From Roseateles_C aquae (GTDB lineage: Bacteria; Pseudomonadota; Gammaproteobacteria; Burkholderiales; Burkholderiaceae_C), in assembly GCF_032337115.1 (NCBI RefSeq), contig NZ_JAVXZY010000002.1:744001-808000 (forward strand): a stretch of 64,000 bases of DNA. Direction: 5' to 3'. The notes under the pieces were generated by a model, which was not told the origin of the DNA, searched no databases, and was given only the letters and a program-made list of their open reading frames with translations. Both the position numbers and the translations under genes were made by a program. Shown piece by piece: positions 43,584-52,120 of this stretch; the first letter of the stretch is position 1, and each line of letters begins with the position of its first letter.

Positions 43584-45550
43584 GAGCCGAACCTCCGCGA
43601 CAGGCTGAGCCGCAGTTGCCGCCACTCCTGGGCCATCGGTGGCGAGGCCAAATCGGTGTGGTCGGCGCACAGCGTGTCGCTCGCGTTGTGCAGCCCCAGC
43701 CCCAACTCGGTCCATCGATCAAACTGCCAGCTCAAATGAACGTTATGTATCGTGCAACCTGGCAAGCTGTGCTCCACCGTCAGGCGCCGGCTCTGCGCCA
43801 GCAGCTGCCAGCCCAGATAGAGCTTGTCCTCCCAGAGCGGGTAGCTGAGGTGCAACTTCAACAGCTTGGCCGGCGAGTTGTTGAGCGCCTTGTGCGCACT
43901 GTCACGTGTTCGTTGCACTGAGAGTGCTGCGGCCAGACGGGCGCCACCCTTCCAGCGTTGCTCCAGCCCGAGGTCCACACCCTGGCTGTGGATGGGCCCG
44001 TCATTTTGGTAGAGCGGCGTGTCGTTGCCGGCCGAGATCAGGTCGATCAGATGGGAATGGAAATATGACGCTCGGTACTGCAATTGCGCGTTCGCACGAT
44101 GCTCCCATGACAGCTCAAAAGAGCGCACCCGTTCGGGCCGCGGTGTTTCGCCCTCCAGCGAATAGTTGGTGGCGAATTCATTCAGATTCGCGGCCCGAAA
44201 CGCGGATCCATAGCTCGCGCGCAGATTGGCATCCGCGCCGATGCGCCAGACCAGAGCCAGACGCGGGTTCACACTGCGCTCGATCGCCCGGTCATCCAGA
44301 TCACGGCGCAGTCCAGCGACCAGCAGCGCGTTGGCACTGATCTTCCATTCGTCCTGAATGTAAAGCCCGCTGCGACCGACACGGCCACCAAAGGCCTGAA
44401 TCACCTCGCCGTTGACACTGCCACTGATCGATTCGTCGAAGTCCAGCTGGCGTTCGATGCCGAACAGCAGATAGTGATTGGCAAAATGGGAATTGCCTAG
44501 ACGCAGATCGAAATGCGCCCACCTGGCGCGGGCCTGGTCCATATAGGTTGAAAGGCTGCCATCGTCCGCGAAGAAAGGATGACGCCCGTAGCTGATCGAT
44601 CGCTGCAGCGAGCCATCGACGCTGAGATCCCACTCGGGTCCAAGCGAGGTCTCATAGCCGAGCGAGCCAAAGGCATTGCGATAGACGCTGACAAACTGCC
44701 CGAGCTGAAGTGGCTCATAGGCGAGCGGCGATGGCAGCCCGCGTTGCCGCTCCGCTATCCCGGCACGCAAGGACCAGCCACCGACAGACGCGCTGACAAC
44801 GAGCCGCTTGGCCCGGTCCCAGTTGAAGCTGCGCAGCAGTCCGTCGAACTCAGCCGGCACCGGGCGCCCGTATTCAAGCCTCGCCCTGTCCATGAGCGAA
44901 GCCGACAGCCAGGCTTCCCCCCCCTGTTCGAAGCGCTGGCCAATGCTGAGCTGGGCCTCGCTACCACGCATGGAATCGGCCGACAGTCGGGCCTGCACAC
45001 CAGCCAGCTTGTCTGCCCGCTTGGTGATGATGTTGATGACGCCCAGGAAGGCATTGTTGCCATACAGCGCCGAACCGGGCCCCGGCGTGAACTCGACTCT
45101 CTCGATCAGATCCACCGGCAAGAAGAACTCAGGCCCGACCAAGGCCGCGTCGGTCGCCGCGTCATTGGTGCGCACACCATCAATCAGCAGCAGGAGGCGG
45201 GAGTTGTAATCGCCAGGGCGGCCCAAGCCTCGCGCGCCGATGTAGCTGAAGTTGCGATTCGTGGTGATGTAGATGCCTGGCAGGCTGCGCAGTACATCGG
45301 TGATGCTGCGCATGCCAAAGCGGCGGATGTCCTCGTCGGTCATCACATAGGTGAGTGCCGGCGCCTGCTCGGCACTCTGAGCAAAGCGTGACGCCGTCGA
45401 CACCTGAACGCCGCGCGGCGTCTGGCTCAGGCCTTGCTTGAGCAGTTCCTCGAGCTGCAGATCCTCATCCAGCGCCTCAGCAGCCGGCGCCGGCGTCACT
45501 GCCAGCAGCGCCAGCAAGACAACAAGCAGGCGCTCAGGCAGCCGACGCAT
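43580..45550 (-). CDS. TonB-dependent outer-membrane receptor
   Basis: Starting at the ATG at 45550, the product is 656 residues with a signal peptide ending near APAAEA. The plug domain is clear: VMTDEDIRRFGMRSITDVLR, LLLLIDGVRTND and ERVEFTPGPGSALYGNNAFL. The rest is a predicted 22-strand barrel, ending LSLSRRFGS. No N-terminal FecA-type signalling (STN) domain is present. The ligand is unknown; there are no siderophore or metal genes nearby. It overlaps the YfiN-like cyclase by 17 bases at its start and the YfiR-like gene by four at its end, which is strong evidence for coupled expression. It may be the outer-membrane sensor that YfiB provides in Pseudomonas. Confidence 0.88.
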   Translation of the reverse strand: MRRLPERLLVVLLALLAVTPAPAAEALDEDLQLEELLKQGLSQTPRGVQVSTASRFAQSAEQAPALTYVMTDEDIRRFGMRSITDVLRSLPGIYITTNRNFSYIGARGLGRPGDYNSRLLLLIDGVRTNDAATDAALVGPEFFLPVDLIERVEFTPGPGSALYGNNAFLGVINIITKRADKLAGVQARLSADSMRGSEAQLSIGQRFEQGGEAWLSASLMDRARLEYGRPVPAEFDGLLRSFNWDRAKRLVVSASVGGWSLRAGIAERQRGLPSPLAYEPLQLGQFVSVYRNAFGSLGYETSLGPEWDLSVDGSLQRSISYGRHPFFADDGSLSTYMDQARARWAHFDLRLGNSHFANHYLLFGIERQLDFDESISGSVNGEVIQAFGGRVGRSGLYIQDEWKISANALLVAGLRRDLDDRAIERSVNPRLALVWRIGADANLRASYGSAFRAANLNEFATNYSLEGETPRPERVRSFELSWEHRANAQLQYRASYFHSHLIDLISAGNDTPLYQNDGPIHSQGVDLGLEQRWKGGARLAAALSVQRTRDSAHKALNNSPAKLLKLHLSYPLWEDKLYLGWQLLAQSRRLTVEHSLPGCTIHNVHLSWQFDRWTELGLGLHNASDTLCADHTDLASPPMAQEWRQLRLSLSRRFGS

Positions 45551-46850
45551 CACAGGCCCTGCGATAGGTGTTCTTGCCGGCTCGCTTGGCCGCATACATC
45601 GCGGTGTCGGCGCGCGCCAACAGCTGGGCCGCGTCACTGGCGTCAAGCGGGCAGAAGGCCAAGCCGACCGTTGCCCCGACCGGCATCACGCGACCATCCA
45701 CCAACAAGGGCTCGCGCACCGCCGCAATCAAGCGCCCGGCCAGTTGCTCGGCGGCCGCCTGATCGCTCAGCGCCGGCAGCATCAAGGCGAACTCGTCGCC
45801 GCCCAGTCGGCACAGCACATCGGAGCTGCGCAGCGCGCGTGACATGCGCCGCGAGACTTCACGCAGCACCTCATCGCCGGCGTCGTGGCCATAGCTGTCG
45901 TTGACGGTCTTGAAATTGTCGAGGTCGATGAACATCAGTGCCATCAGTTCGGAGTGCTCGACACTATGCGCGACCCGGCGCTGCAGCTCAGCCTGAAAAA
46001 ACAGCCGGTTCGGCAGCTTTGTCAGGCTATCTTCATTGGCGAGCTGCTGCATCTGCTGGCCGACCAACTGCTCCTTGCGCAGCTGCTGGCTCAAATCCGC
46101 CTGCCAGACCTCGGCGCGGCTGAGCATTTGATTGAAGCGCTCGCCCAATCGCCCCACCTCGTCCAGCCGCTCGATGCGGGCACGGCGGCTGTAGTCCTGA
46201 TCTCTGGTGACCTGCTCGGCCAATTCGGCCAGATCGACCAAGGGCCGCAGGGCCGCACGCTGCACCATTCGCAGCACCCAGGAAGCCAGGGCAATGGCCA
46301 AGACCACCAGCACCGTGGCCAGCAGCGTCATCTGCCACACCGTCTGCAGCAGGCTCTGCAGGCTCTCCCGCATGCGCAGCGTGCCCACGACCTCCCCTTT
46401 AAGCTTGATCGGCGCCCAGACGTCAAACTCATTGCCGCGTATCTGGCTCTGCGTACCCAGCGTGGCGACCACAGCAGGTGACACCGCCAGTTGCAGCGGC
46501 CTTTTCTCATCGCTGCTCCAATGGGCAAACAACTGGCCCGATGCGCTGAGCACCTGGAGCTCCAGCAGATCGCTTCGGCGCGAAAAGGCCTGCACCTCGT
46601 TCAGGGCCGCGTCCCGGTCTTCGAATGCAAGCATGGGCGCCAAACTGTTGCCCAACAGGCCAGCGCTGAGTTCAGCCGCCTGGACCTGGCGGTCACGTGC
46701 GGCATACCAAGAGCTGGTGCCGATCAGCACAAAGCAGATCAACAGCGTCAGGCTGAGCACCAGCAAGTTCAGCCGCGTCAAGCGGGTAACCAGCGAACGA
46801 GAACGCCGCAACGGCAGCGGAGCCGCTCGGCGGGTGGAATCTTTGGACAT
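45534..46850 (-). CDS. YfiN-like inner-membrane diguanylate cyclase
   Basis: Starting at the ATG at 46850, the product is 438 residues; in-frame starts at 46868 and 46874 are possible and none has a clear ribosome-binding site. Order of parts: basic N-terminus, membrane helix (about 23-44), periplasmic CHASE8-like domain with NSLAPMLAFEDRDAALNEVQ, second helix (about 155-178), HAMP, and GGDEF with RLGGDEFALMLP. RSSD five residues before the signature is an intact I-site. The CHASE8-HAMP-GGDEF order is that of Pseudomonas YfiN (TpbB). Partner genes YfiR-like and TonB-dependent receptor follow with overlaps. Confidence 0.88.
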   Translation of the reverse strand: MSKDSTRRAAPLPLRRSRSLVTRLTRLNLLVLSLTLLICFVLIGTSSWYAARDRQVQAAELSAGLLGNSLAPMLAFEDRDAALNEVQAFSRRSDLLELQVLSASGQLFAHWSSDEKRPLQLAVSPAVVATLGTQSQIRGNEFDVWAPIKLKGEVVGTLRMRESLQSLLQTVWQMTLLATVLVVLAIALASWVLRMVQRAALRPLVDLAELAEQVTRDQDYSRRARIERLDEVGRLGERFNQMLSRAEVWQADLSQQLRKEQLVGQQMQQLANEDSLTKLPNRLFFQAELQRRVAHSVEHSELMALMFIDLDNFKTVNDSYGHDAGDEVLREVSRRMSRALRSSDVLCRLGGDEFALMLPALSDQAAAEQLAGRLIAAVREPLLVDGRVMPVGATVGLAFCPLDASDAAQLLARADTAMYAAKRAGKNTYRRACDASAA

Positions 46851-46965
46851 GGGGGTGGACCCGGGCATGCTCATGAGTCGCGTGGGCGTGCTGATGGCAC
46901 CAAACGCACTTCTACCATGCCCGGCACAGCTGCGCACATGGGATATGCAGTGCCGGCGCCTTGCC

Positions 46966-47613
46966 TCAGCTCTGCACCAGGCCGTTGCGAATGGCGTAGA
47001 CGGTCAGTTCGGAGTTGTTGGCCAGGCCCAGCTTCTCCAACACGCGCGCCCGGTAGACGCTGACCGTCTTGGGGCTCAGCGTCAGCTCCTCGGCAATGTC
47101 CGAGAGCCGCTTGCCCGAGGCAATCATCACCAGGGTCTGCAGTTCGCGATCCGAGAGCTTCTGGTGCGCCTGCTCGGTCACCGGAGCAGTCAGGCTCTCA
47201 ACCAGCATCTGCGCAATTTCAGGCGTCACGTACTTGCGCCCCTGTGCCACGGTGCGTACAGCCTGCACCAGTAGCTGCGGGTCGCCCCCCTTGTTGACAT
47301 AGCCATAGGCCCCAGCCCGCAGCGCGCGGATCGCATACTGGTCTTCCGGGTACATAGAAACGATGAGCACGCGCAGATGGCTGCCCTCGTCCTTCAACAC
47401 ATGCAGCACATCCAGACCGCTGCGCCCTGGCATATTGATGTCCAGCACCAGCACATCGCATTCCTGCTCAGGCCCGAGCGTGCGCAGCAGGCTGCGCAGC
47501 TCGCCGTAATCGCCTGCCTCGCCCATCACCTGGATGTCAGCGGCATCGGCCAGCGTGTCCCGGATGCCCCGCCGAATCAGCGCATGGTCATCACACAAAA
47601 TCACTTTAATCAT
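46966..47613 (-). CDS. NarL/FixJ-family response regulator
   Basis: The 215-residue protein has a receiver domain with acidic pair at residues 8-9, acceptor Asp58 in VLVLDINMPG and Lys in YVNKGG. The C-terminal LuxR-type helix-turn-helix reads KLSDRELQTLVMIASGKR and SPKTVSVYRARVLEKLGL. Its start overlaps the stop of the histidine kinase gene by four bases, so the pair is coupled. A gap of 115 bases separates it from the YfiN-like cyclase. Its targets are not known; the adjacent operon is a plausible one. Confidence 0.93.
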   Translation of the reverse strand: MIKVILCDDHALIRRGIRDTLADAADIQVMGEAGDYGELRSLLRTLGPEQECDVLVLDINMPGRSGLDVLHVLKDEGSHLRVLIVSMYPEDQYAIRALRAGAYGYVNKGGDPQLLVQAVRTVAQGRKYVTPEIAQMLVESLTAPVTEQAHQKLSDRELQTLVMIASGKRLSDIAEELTLSPKTVSVYRARVLEKLGLANNSELTVYAIRNGLVQS

Positions 47614-48755
47614 GCACTGCCCCAGGCGGACGGATCGTGTTCTTCGGTATGGCTGTGGTCATCACCAAACTGTGCTGCGGCCTCGGCTTGCAAGGGCACC
47701 GACAGGATCAGGCTGGTGCCCCGCGAGCTGCTGCTCAAGTCCACCCAGCCGCCGACCGTGGCGGCCCGCTCGTGCAGGCCGCGAATGCCAAAGCTGCGTG
47801 CCTTGGCCAGGTCGCCCGGCGCAATGCCCTGGCCGTTGTCGCTCACCTCCAGCGTCAGCACGCCCGAGTCAACGCTCAGCTCGATGTTCACCTTGCTGGC
47901 ATTGGCGTGCTTGCTGATATTGGTCAGCGCCTCCTGCGCCGTGCGGTAGGCCACCAGCGGCACCCCGGGGGGCAGCTGGATCTGCTCGTGGCTGGTGCGC
48001 GTGGTCGTCAGGATGCCGGTGCGCCGCTCGAAGCGGTTCGCCATCCACTGGACAGCTGCCACCAGGCCCTGCTCGAGAATGGCGGGGCGCAGGTTGTGCA
48101 TGATGCGCTGGCTGGCTTCGATTGCGTAGCTGACCGTCTCCAGCGCCGAGTTCACGCGCTGCTGCACCGCTGCATCCTTGGCATGACGGGCAATCCAGGC
48201 CAAGTCAAATTTCAGCGCCGTCAGCGAGCCCCCAACATCATCGTGGATCTCACGCGCGATCGCGGCACGCTCCATCTCGACACTGGTCTGCAGATGGCCG
48301 GCCAGTTCATGCAAACGCTGCTTGCTCTTGAGCAGTTCGGCATCGGCAGCCACCCGGGCCCGCTCCGACTCACAGGCCTCAATCGCATGCAGCAAGGCCG
48401 GTGCCAGGCGGGCCAAGTTGTTCTTCAGCAGATAGTCGGACGCGCCGGTACGCATGGCCGCCACTGCGGTGTCCTCGCCGATCTCGCCAGACACCAGCAC
48501 AAAAGGCATCAGGTATTGGCGTTGGCGCAACATGTCGAGCACCAACAAGCCCGAAAAGCCGGGCAGGTTGTAGTCCGAAATGATGGCGTCCCAGGGCTGA
48601 CGCAGCGCCGATTCCAACTCCAGCAGCGAATCGACCCGCTGCACCTCGATGCTCAGACCGGCGCGTCGCAGCTGCGCCACGATCAGCTGATGGTCCAGTT
48701 CGGAATCTTCTATGTGCAGGATGCGCAGATGGCGCTCGGCGGTGGGCGTCGACAT
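47610..48755 (-). CDS. Soluble NarX-type histidine kinase with N-terminal receiver domain
   Basis: The ATG at 48755 gives 381 residues. An N-terminal receiver domain (about 10-130) has acceptor Asp61 in IISDYNLPGFSG. It is followed by HisKA_3 with EREIHDDVGGSLTALKFDL-like sequence and phospho-accepting His170, then HATPase with N box ALTNISKHANAS and DNGQGI. There are no membrane helices; input may come by phosphorylation of its receiver domain. It forms a pair with the NarL-type regulator downstream. Confidence 0.9.
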   Translation of the reverse strand: MSTPTAERHLRILHIEDSELDHQLIVAQLRRAGLSIEVQRVDSLLELESALRQPWDAIISDYNLPGFSGLLVLDMLRQRQYLMPFVLVSGEIGEDTAVAAMRTGASDYLLKNNLARLAPALLHAIEACESERARVAADAELLKSKQRLHELAGHLQTSVEMERAAIAREIHDDVGGSLTALKFDLAWIARHAKDAAVQQRVNSALETVSYAIEASQRIMHNLRPAILEQGLVAAVQWMANRFERRTGILTTTRTSHEQIQLPPGVPLVAYRTAQEALTNISKHANASKVNIELSVDSGVLTLEVSDNGQGIAPGDLAKARSFGIRGLHERAATVGGWVDLSSSSRGTSLILSVPLQAEAAAQFGDDHSHTEEHDPSAWGSA

Positions 48756-49070
48756 GGGCGCGAGTATGCCAAGTTTGCAGACCGCTTCCGGGCTGGCAGC
48801 TCGGCTTTCGCAGCCTATCGCTTCGAGCATTTCGTCGCGTTCGCGCGACTTGCAAAAGCAGGCATCAAGGGTTTACCCTGATCTTGAAGCGAGAACTATT
48901 GGTCGAAGCCCAGAAATAGCCCGGCTTTAATTGATAAGTCCTGTCGACACGCGGCCTGGAAATGCCGAAGATGCCACACATGACTGAGTCGTCAATGACT
49001 GCGCAAAGGCAGGGCTGGCGGCAATCGCTCATACGGCGTTTGAAGCTGAAACAACTACCGTGGAGCCACG
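48756..49070. other. Divergent intergenic region before the che cluster
   Basis: The 315 bases separate the NarX-like kinase (-) from the chemotaxis cluster (+). No convincing sigma-28 site was found; TTGAAGCG, ten bases and GTCGAAGC at 48884-48909 is a weak candidate. A GTGGAG ribosome-binding site lies before the ATG at 49071. The frame upstream of 48755 has no supported start. Confidence 0.45.
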
Positions 49071-49535
49071 ATGCTGATGAATGAAACGCCAGTCCCACCA
49101 GACTCAGGGGTGATTCCCCTTTTGGCGGCGGCTGAGCTCCAGGATCACCTGATGACGGTGACCAACGACCTGGAGCGCTTGCAGCGCTTGCTGGACGATG
49201 CCGGAGAAGCGCTTTCAGCGCACTTCTACAGCGCCTCCAGCCAGGTGCAGCACCTGCTGCGTCAAAGTGTTGAGCAAGCCCCCGAGACCGATAACAGCGC
49301 GCTGCACAAGGTGATGGAAGACATTGCCGGCGCCATCACGGCCCTGCAATTCCAGGACATGGCCACGCAGCTGATTGCGCACACCAGCCAGCGCCTGCGC
49401 AATTGCGCTGACCAGCTGGCTCGCGATACCTTTGGCGACGACGAGGAAGGCGAAGCCATCGTCGAAATCGCGCCGCTGCGCCCCAATCCCGTGACGCAGG
49501 ACGAAATGGACGCAGGGTCCATAGAACTGTTCTAA
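49071..49535 (+). CDS. Small CheZ-like chemotaxis protein
   Basis: This 154-residue helical protein opens the che cluster, directly before cheY and cheA. A central helix contains ALQFQDMATQLIAHTSQRLR; Asp96 and Gln100 have the DxxxQ spacing of the CheZ catalytic pair (DLTGQ in the CheZ encoded at 16820). The acidic C-terminus ends DEMDAGSIELF, reminiscent of the CheZ tail DDLLASLGF that grips CheY. It is shorter than CheZ by about 57 residues. I do not recognise a named family; phosphatase activity is inferred from motifs and context. Confidence 0.6.
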   Translation: MLMNETPVPPDSGVIPLLAAAELQDHLMTVTNDLERLQRLLDDAGEALSAHFYSASSQVQHLLRQSVEQAPETDNSALHKVMEDIAGAITALQFQDMATQLIAHTSQRLRNCADQLARDTFGDDEEGEAIVEIAPLRPNPVTQDEMDAGSIELF

Positions 49536-49584
49536 AGATTTTCAAGAATCAACCGATACCAGCTTGTTATCCGGAGAGAAAGCG

Positions 49585-49947
49585 ATGCATTCAATTCTTG
49601 CTGTGGACGATTCGGCCTCGATGCGCCAAATGGTCTCCTTCACCCTCAAGAACGCTGGGTTCAACGTGGTTGAGGCCGTGGATGGGCAGGACGCCTGGGA
49701 AAAGTCGGCGACCCGCGATTTCGATCTGGTGCTGACCGACCAGAACATGCCGCGCATGGACGGGATCAGCCTGACCAAGAAACTGCGCGACAACCCCAAG
49801 TTCAAGACCACTCCCATCTTGATTCTGACGACCGAATCCAGCGACCAGATGAAGCAGGCCGGCCGTGCAGCCGGCGCGACCGGCTGGCTGGTCAAGCCCT
49901 TCGATCCAGCCAAGCTGATCGAGGTTATCGGCAAAGTCATTCGCTAA
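49585..49947 (+). CDS. cheY: CheY-like response regulator with Trp at the switch position
   Basis: The ATG at 49585 with GGAGA gives 120 residues, a single receiver domain. Acidic pair at residues 8-9, acceptor Asp52 in VLTDQNMPRMDG, Thr83 in LTTES and Lys104 are present. Where motor-binding CheY has Tyr in GYxVKPF, this protein has Trp101 (GWLVKPF). It lies between the CheZ-like gene and cheA, so CheA should phosphorylate it. It may be a phosphate sink or act on another target rather than FliM. Confidence 0.93.
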   Translation: MHSILAVDDSASMRQMVSFTLKNAGFNVVEAVDGQDAWEKSATRDFDLVLTDQNMPRMDGISLTKKLRDNPKFKTTPILILTTESSDQMKQAGRAAGATGWLVKPFDPAKLIEVIGKVIR

Positions 49948-49973
49948 GCGGCACCTCAAGCCAGGAGCAAAGC

Positions 49974-52088
49974 ATGGGAGAGATGACCTCCGAAGGCGCC
50001 AGCCTGAGTGCCGGCATTGACCTGAGCCAGTTCTACCAAGTCTTCTTTGAAGAGGCGAGTGAGAACCTCGACAACATGGAGCAGCTGCTGCTCAATGTGA
50101 ATGTCGAGTCGGCTGACGACGAAGAACTGAACGCCATCTTCCGCTGCGCGCACTCGATCAAAGGTGGCGCAGCGACCTTCGGTTTCAGCGATGTGGCCGA
50201 ACTGACCCACCAGATGGAGACGCTGCTGGACAAGCTGCGCCGTCATGAACTGAATCCGACCTCGCAGATGGTCGATGTGCTGCTGCAGTCTGGCGATGCC
50301 TTGCGCGCCCAGCTCGGCCGCCATCAGGGCTCGGGAGCAGCCGCGGTCGACACAACCGAGTTGCTCCTCAACATCAAGACCATGGTCGATGGCGGCGGCG
50401 AGGTGCCAGTAGCCGCCCCCAAGGCCACGTCAGCGGCACCGGCCGCGCCAGCACCGGCACCTATCGCCTCAAATGTGCGTCAGCTGGAGCTCCAGGTTGG
50501 CCCGCTCAGCAATCCCTCGCATGCGGACAATCTGGTTGAGCTGTTCAAGGAAATCACCGATCTCGGCACCATCGAGCCGCTCGACGGTGGCGTCGCTGCC
50601 GACGGTATTCGCCGCTTCAAGGTCACGACCAGCAGCACCGACAACGATCTGCTGGATCTCTTCACCTTCCACGTCGCCCGCGAACAGGTCAAGCTCTCTC
50701 CCTTGACCTCGGGCTATGGCTTCCACGAAGGTGCCCCCGGCTCCCCGCCCGCCGAGGCAAAGAAGGAAGAGGATCTCGGCTATGGCTTCTTCGACGATGC
50801 CCCTGGCGTGCCCGCCAGCGCCACGTCGACCGAAGTCAAGCCAGTGGCCGAAGCGCCCAAGCCTGCTGCCGTCGTCAAGCCGGCTGCCGCCAAGCCGGAG
50901 GCACGCGCCGCCGGTGGCGGCATGGATCAATCGACGCTGCGGGTCTCGGTCGAGAAGGTCGACCAGTTGATCAACCTCGTCGGCGAACTGGTCATCACCC
51001 AGGCCATGCTGGCGCAGAACAGCCGCAATGTCGATCCCGGCCTGTACCAGCAGCTGTCGTCCGGCCTGGCCGACCTGGAACGAAACACCCGCGACCTGCA
51101 GGAATCGGTGATGTCGATTCGGATGATTCCGATGTCGGTCGTCTTCAACCGCTTCCCGCGCATGCTGCGCGACCTCGCTGCCAAGCTGGGCAAGAAGGTC
51201 GAGCTGGTGACGCAGGGCGAAGCCACCGAACTGGATAAAGGCCTGGTCGAGAAGATCACCGATCCTCTGACTCACCTGGTGCGCAACAGCTGCGACCACG
51301 GCATTGAGTCGCCGGCCGACCGCGCTGCCAAGGGCAAGCCTGAGCAAGGCACCATCACCCTGGTTGCCTCGCATCAGGGCGGCTCCATCGTCATCGAGGT
51401 GCGCGACGATGGCCGCGGTCTGAATCGCGACAAGCTGCTCAAGAAGGCCCGAGAAAAAGGCATTGACGCGCCTGACACCATGACGGACCAGGAGGTCTGG
51501 GGGCTGATCTTTGCGCCGGGCTTCTCGACGGCAGATCAGGTCACCGACGTGTCCGGCCGTGGCGTCGGCATGGACGTGGTGAAGAAGAACATCACCCAGC
51601 TGGGCGGCACCGTCGAAATCGATTCCGCTGAAGGCTACGGCATGAAGGTCTCGGTGAGACTGCCGCTGACGCTGGCCATCATGGATGGCATGAGCGTGGG
51701 CGTCGGCGAAGAGGTCTACATCCTGCCGCTGTCCTCGGTGGTCGAGTCCTTCCAGGTTCAGGCCGACACGATCAAGACGGTCGGTGGTTCGGGCCGCGTG
51801 GTTGAGGTTCGCGACGAGTTCATGCCCGTGGTCGAGCTGGAGCAGGTTTTCAATGTGCCGCGCTTCGACTTCGAGCACGTCAGCTCCATCATGGTGGTCG
51901 TCGAAGCCGAAGGCGGGCGGGTCGCGCTGCTGGTCGATGAACTGCTTGGCCAGCAGCAGGTGGTCGTGAAGAACCTCGAGGCCAACTACCGCAAGGTCTT
52001 TGATGTCTCCGGCGCCACCATCATGGGCGATGGTCGCGTGGCCCTGATTCTGGACATTGGCAGCCTGGTCCGACGTTCGCGTCATTGA
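49974..52088 (+). CDS. cheA: Chemotaxis histidine kinase CheA
   Basis: CheA (704 residues) has the P1 Hpt domain with His60 in RCAHSIKGGAATFGF. A linker/P2 region carries a repeated GYGF motif (LTSGYGFHEGAPG and EDLGYGFFDDAPG, about residues 243-280). P3 begins near STLRVSVEKVDQLINLVGEL, the P4 kinase domain has HLVRNSCDHGIE, VIEVRDDGRGL and GRGVGMDVVKKN, and the C-terminal P5 is the CheW-like regulatory domain. It phosphorylates the CheYs of this window. Confidence 0.98.
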   Translation: MGEMTSEGASLSAGIDLSQFYQVFFEEASENLDNMEQLLLNVNVESADDEELNAIFRCAHSIKGGAATFGFSDVAELTHQMETLLDKLRRHELNPTSQMVDVLLQSGDALRAQLGRHQGSGAAAVDTTELLLNIKTMVDGGGEVPVAAPKATSAAPAAPAPAPIASNVRQLELQVGPLSNPSHADNLVELFKEITDLGTIEPLDGGVAADGIRRFKVTTSSTDNDLLDLFTFHVAREQVKLSPLTSGYGFHEGAPGSPPAEAKKEEDLGYGFFDDAPGVPASATSTEVKPVAEAPKPAAVVKPAAAKPEARAAGGGMDQSTLRVSVEKVDQLINLVGELVITQAMLAQNSRNVDPGLYQQLSSGLADLERNTRDLQESVMSIRMIPMSVVFNRFPRMLRDLAAKLGKKVELVTQGEATELDKGLVEKITDPLTHLVRNSCDHGIESPADRAAKGKPEQGTITLVASHQGGSIVIEVRDDGRGLNRDKLLKKAREKGIDAPDTMTDQEVWGLIFAPGFSTADQVTDVSGRGVGMDVVKKNITQLGGTVEIDSAEGYGMKVSVRLPLTLAIMDGMSVGVGEEVYILPLSSVVESFQVQADTIKTVGGSGRVVEVRDEFMPVVELEQVFNVPRFDFEHVSSIMVVVEAEGGRVALLVDELLGQQQVVVKNLEANYRKVFDVSGATIMGDGRVALILDIGSLVRRSRH

Positions 52089-52120
52089 GCAGCGAAGCTC
52101 TGTTCGAAAGGAAGTTCTGA

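Noticed and set aside
48884..48909. TTGAAGCG-N10-GTCGAAGC as a sigma-28 promoter for the che cluster
   Set aside because: The -10 half matches poorly and the spacer is short. It was kept only as a note in the intergenic entry.
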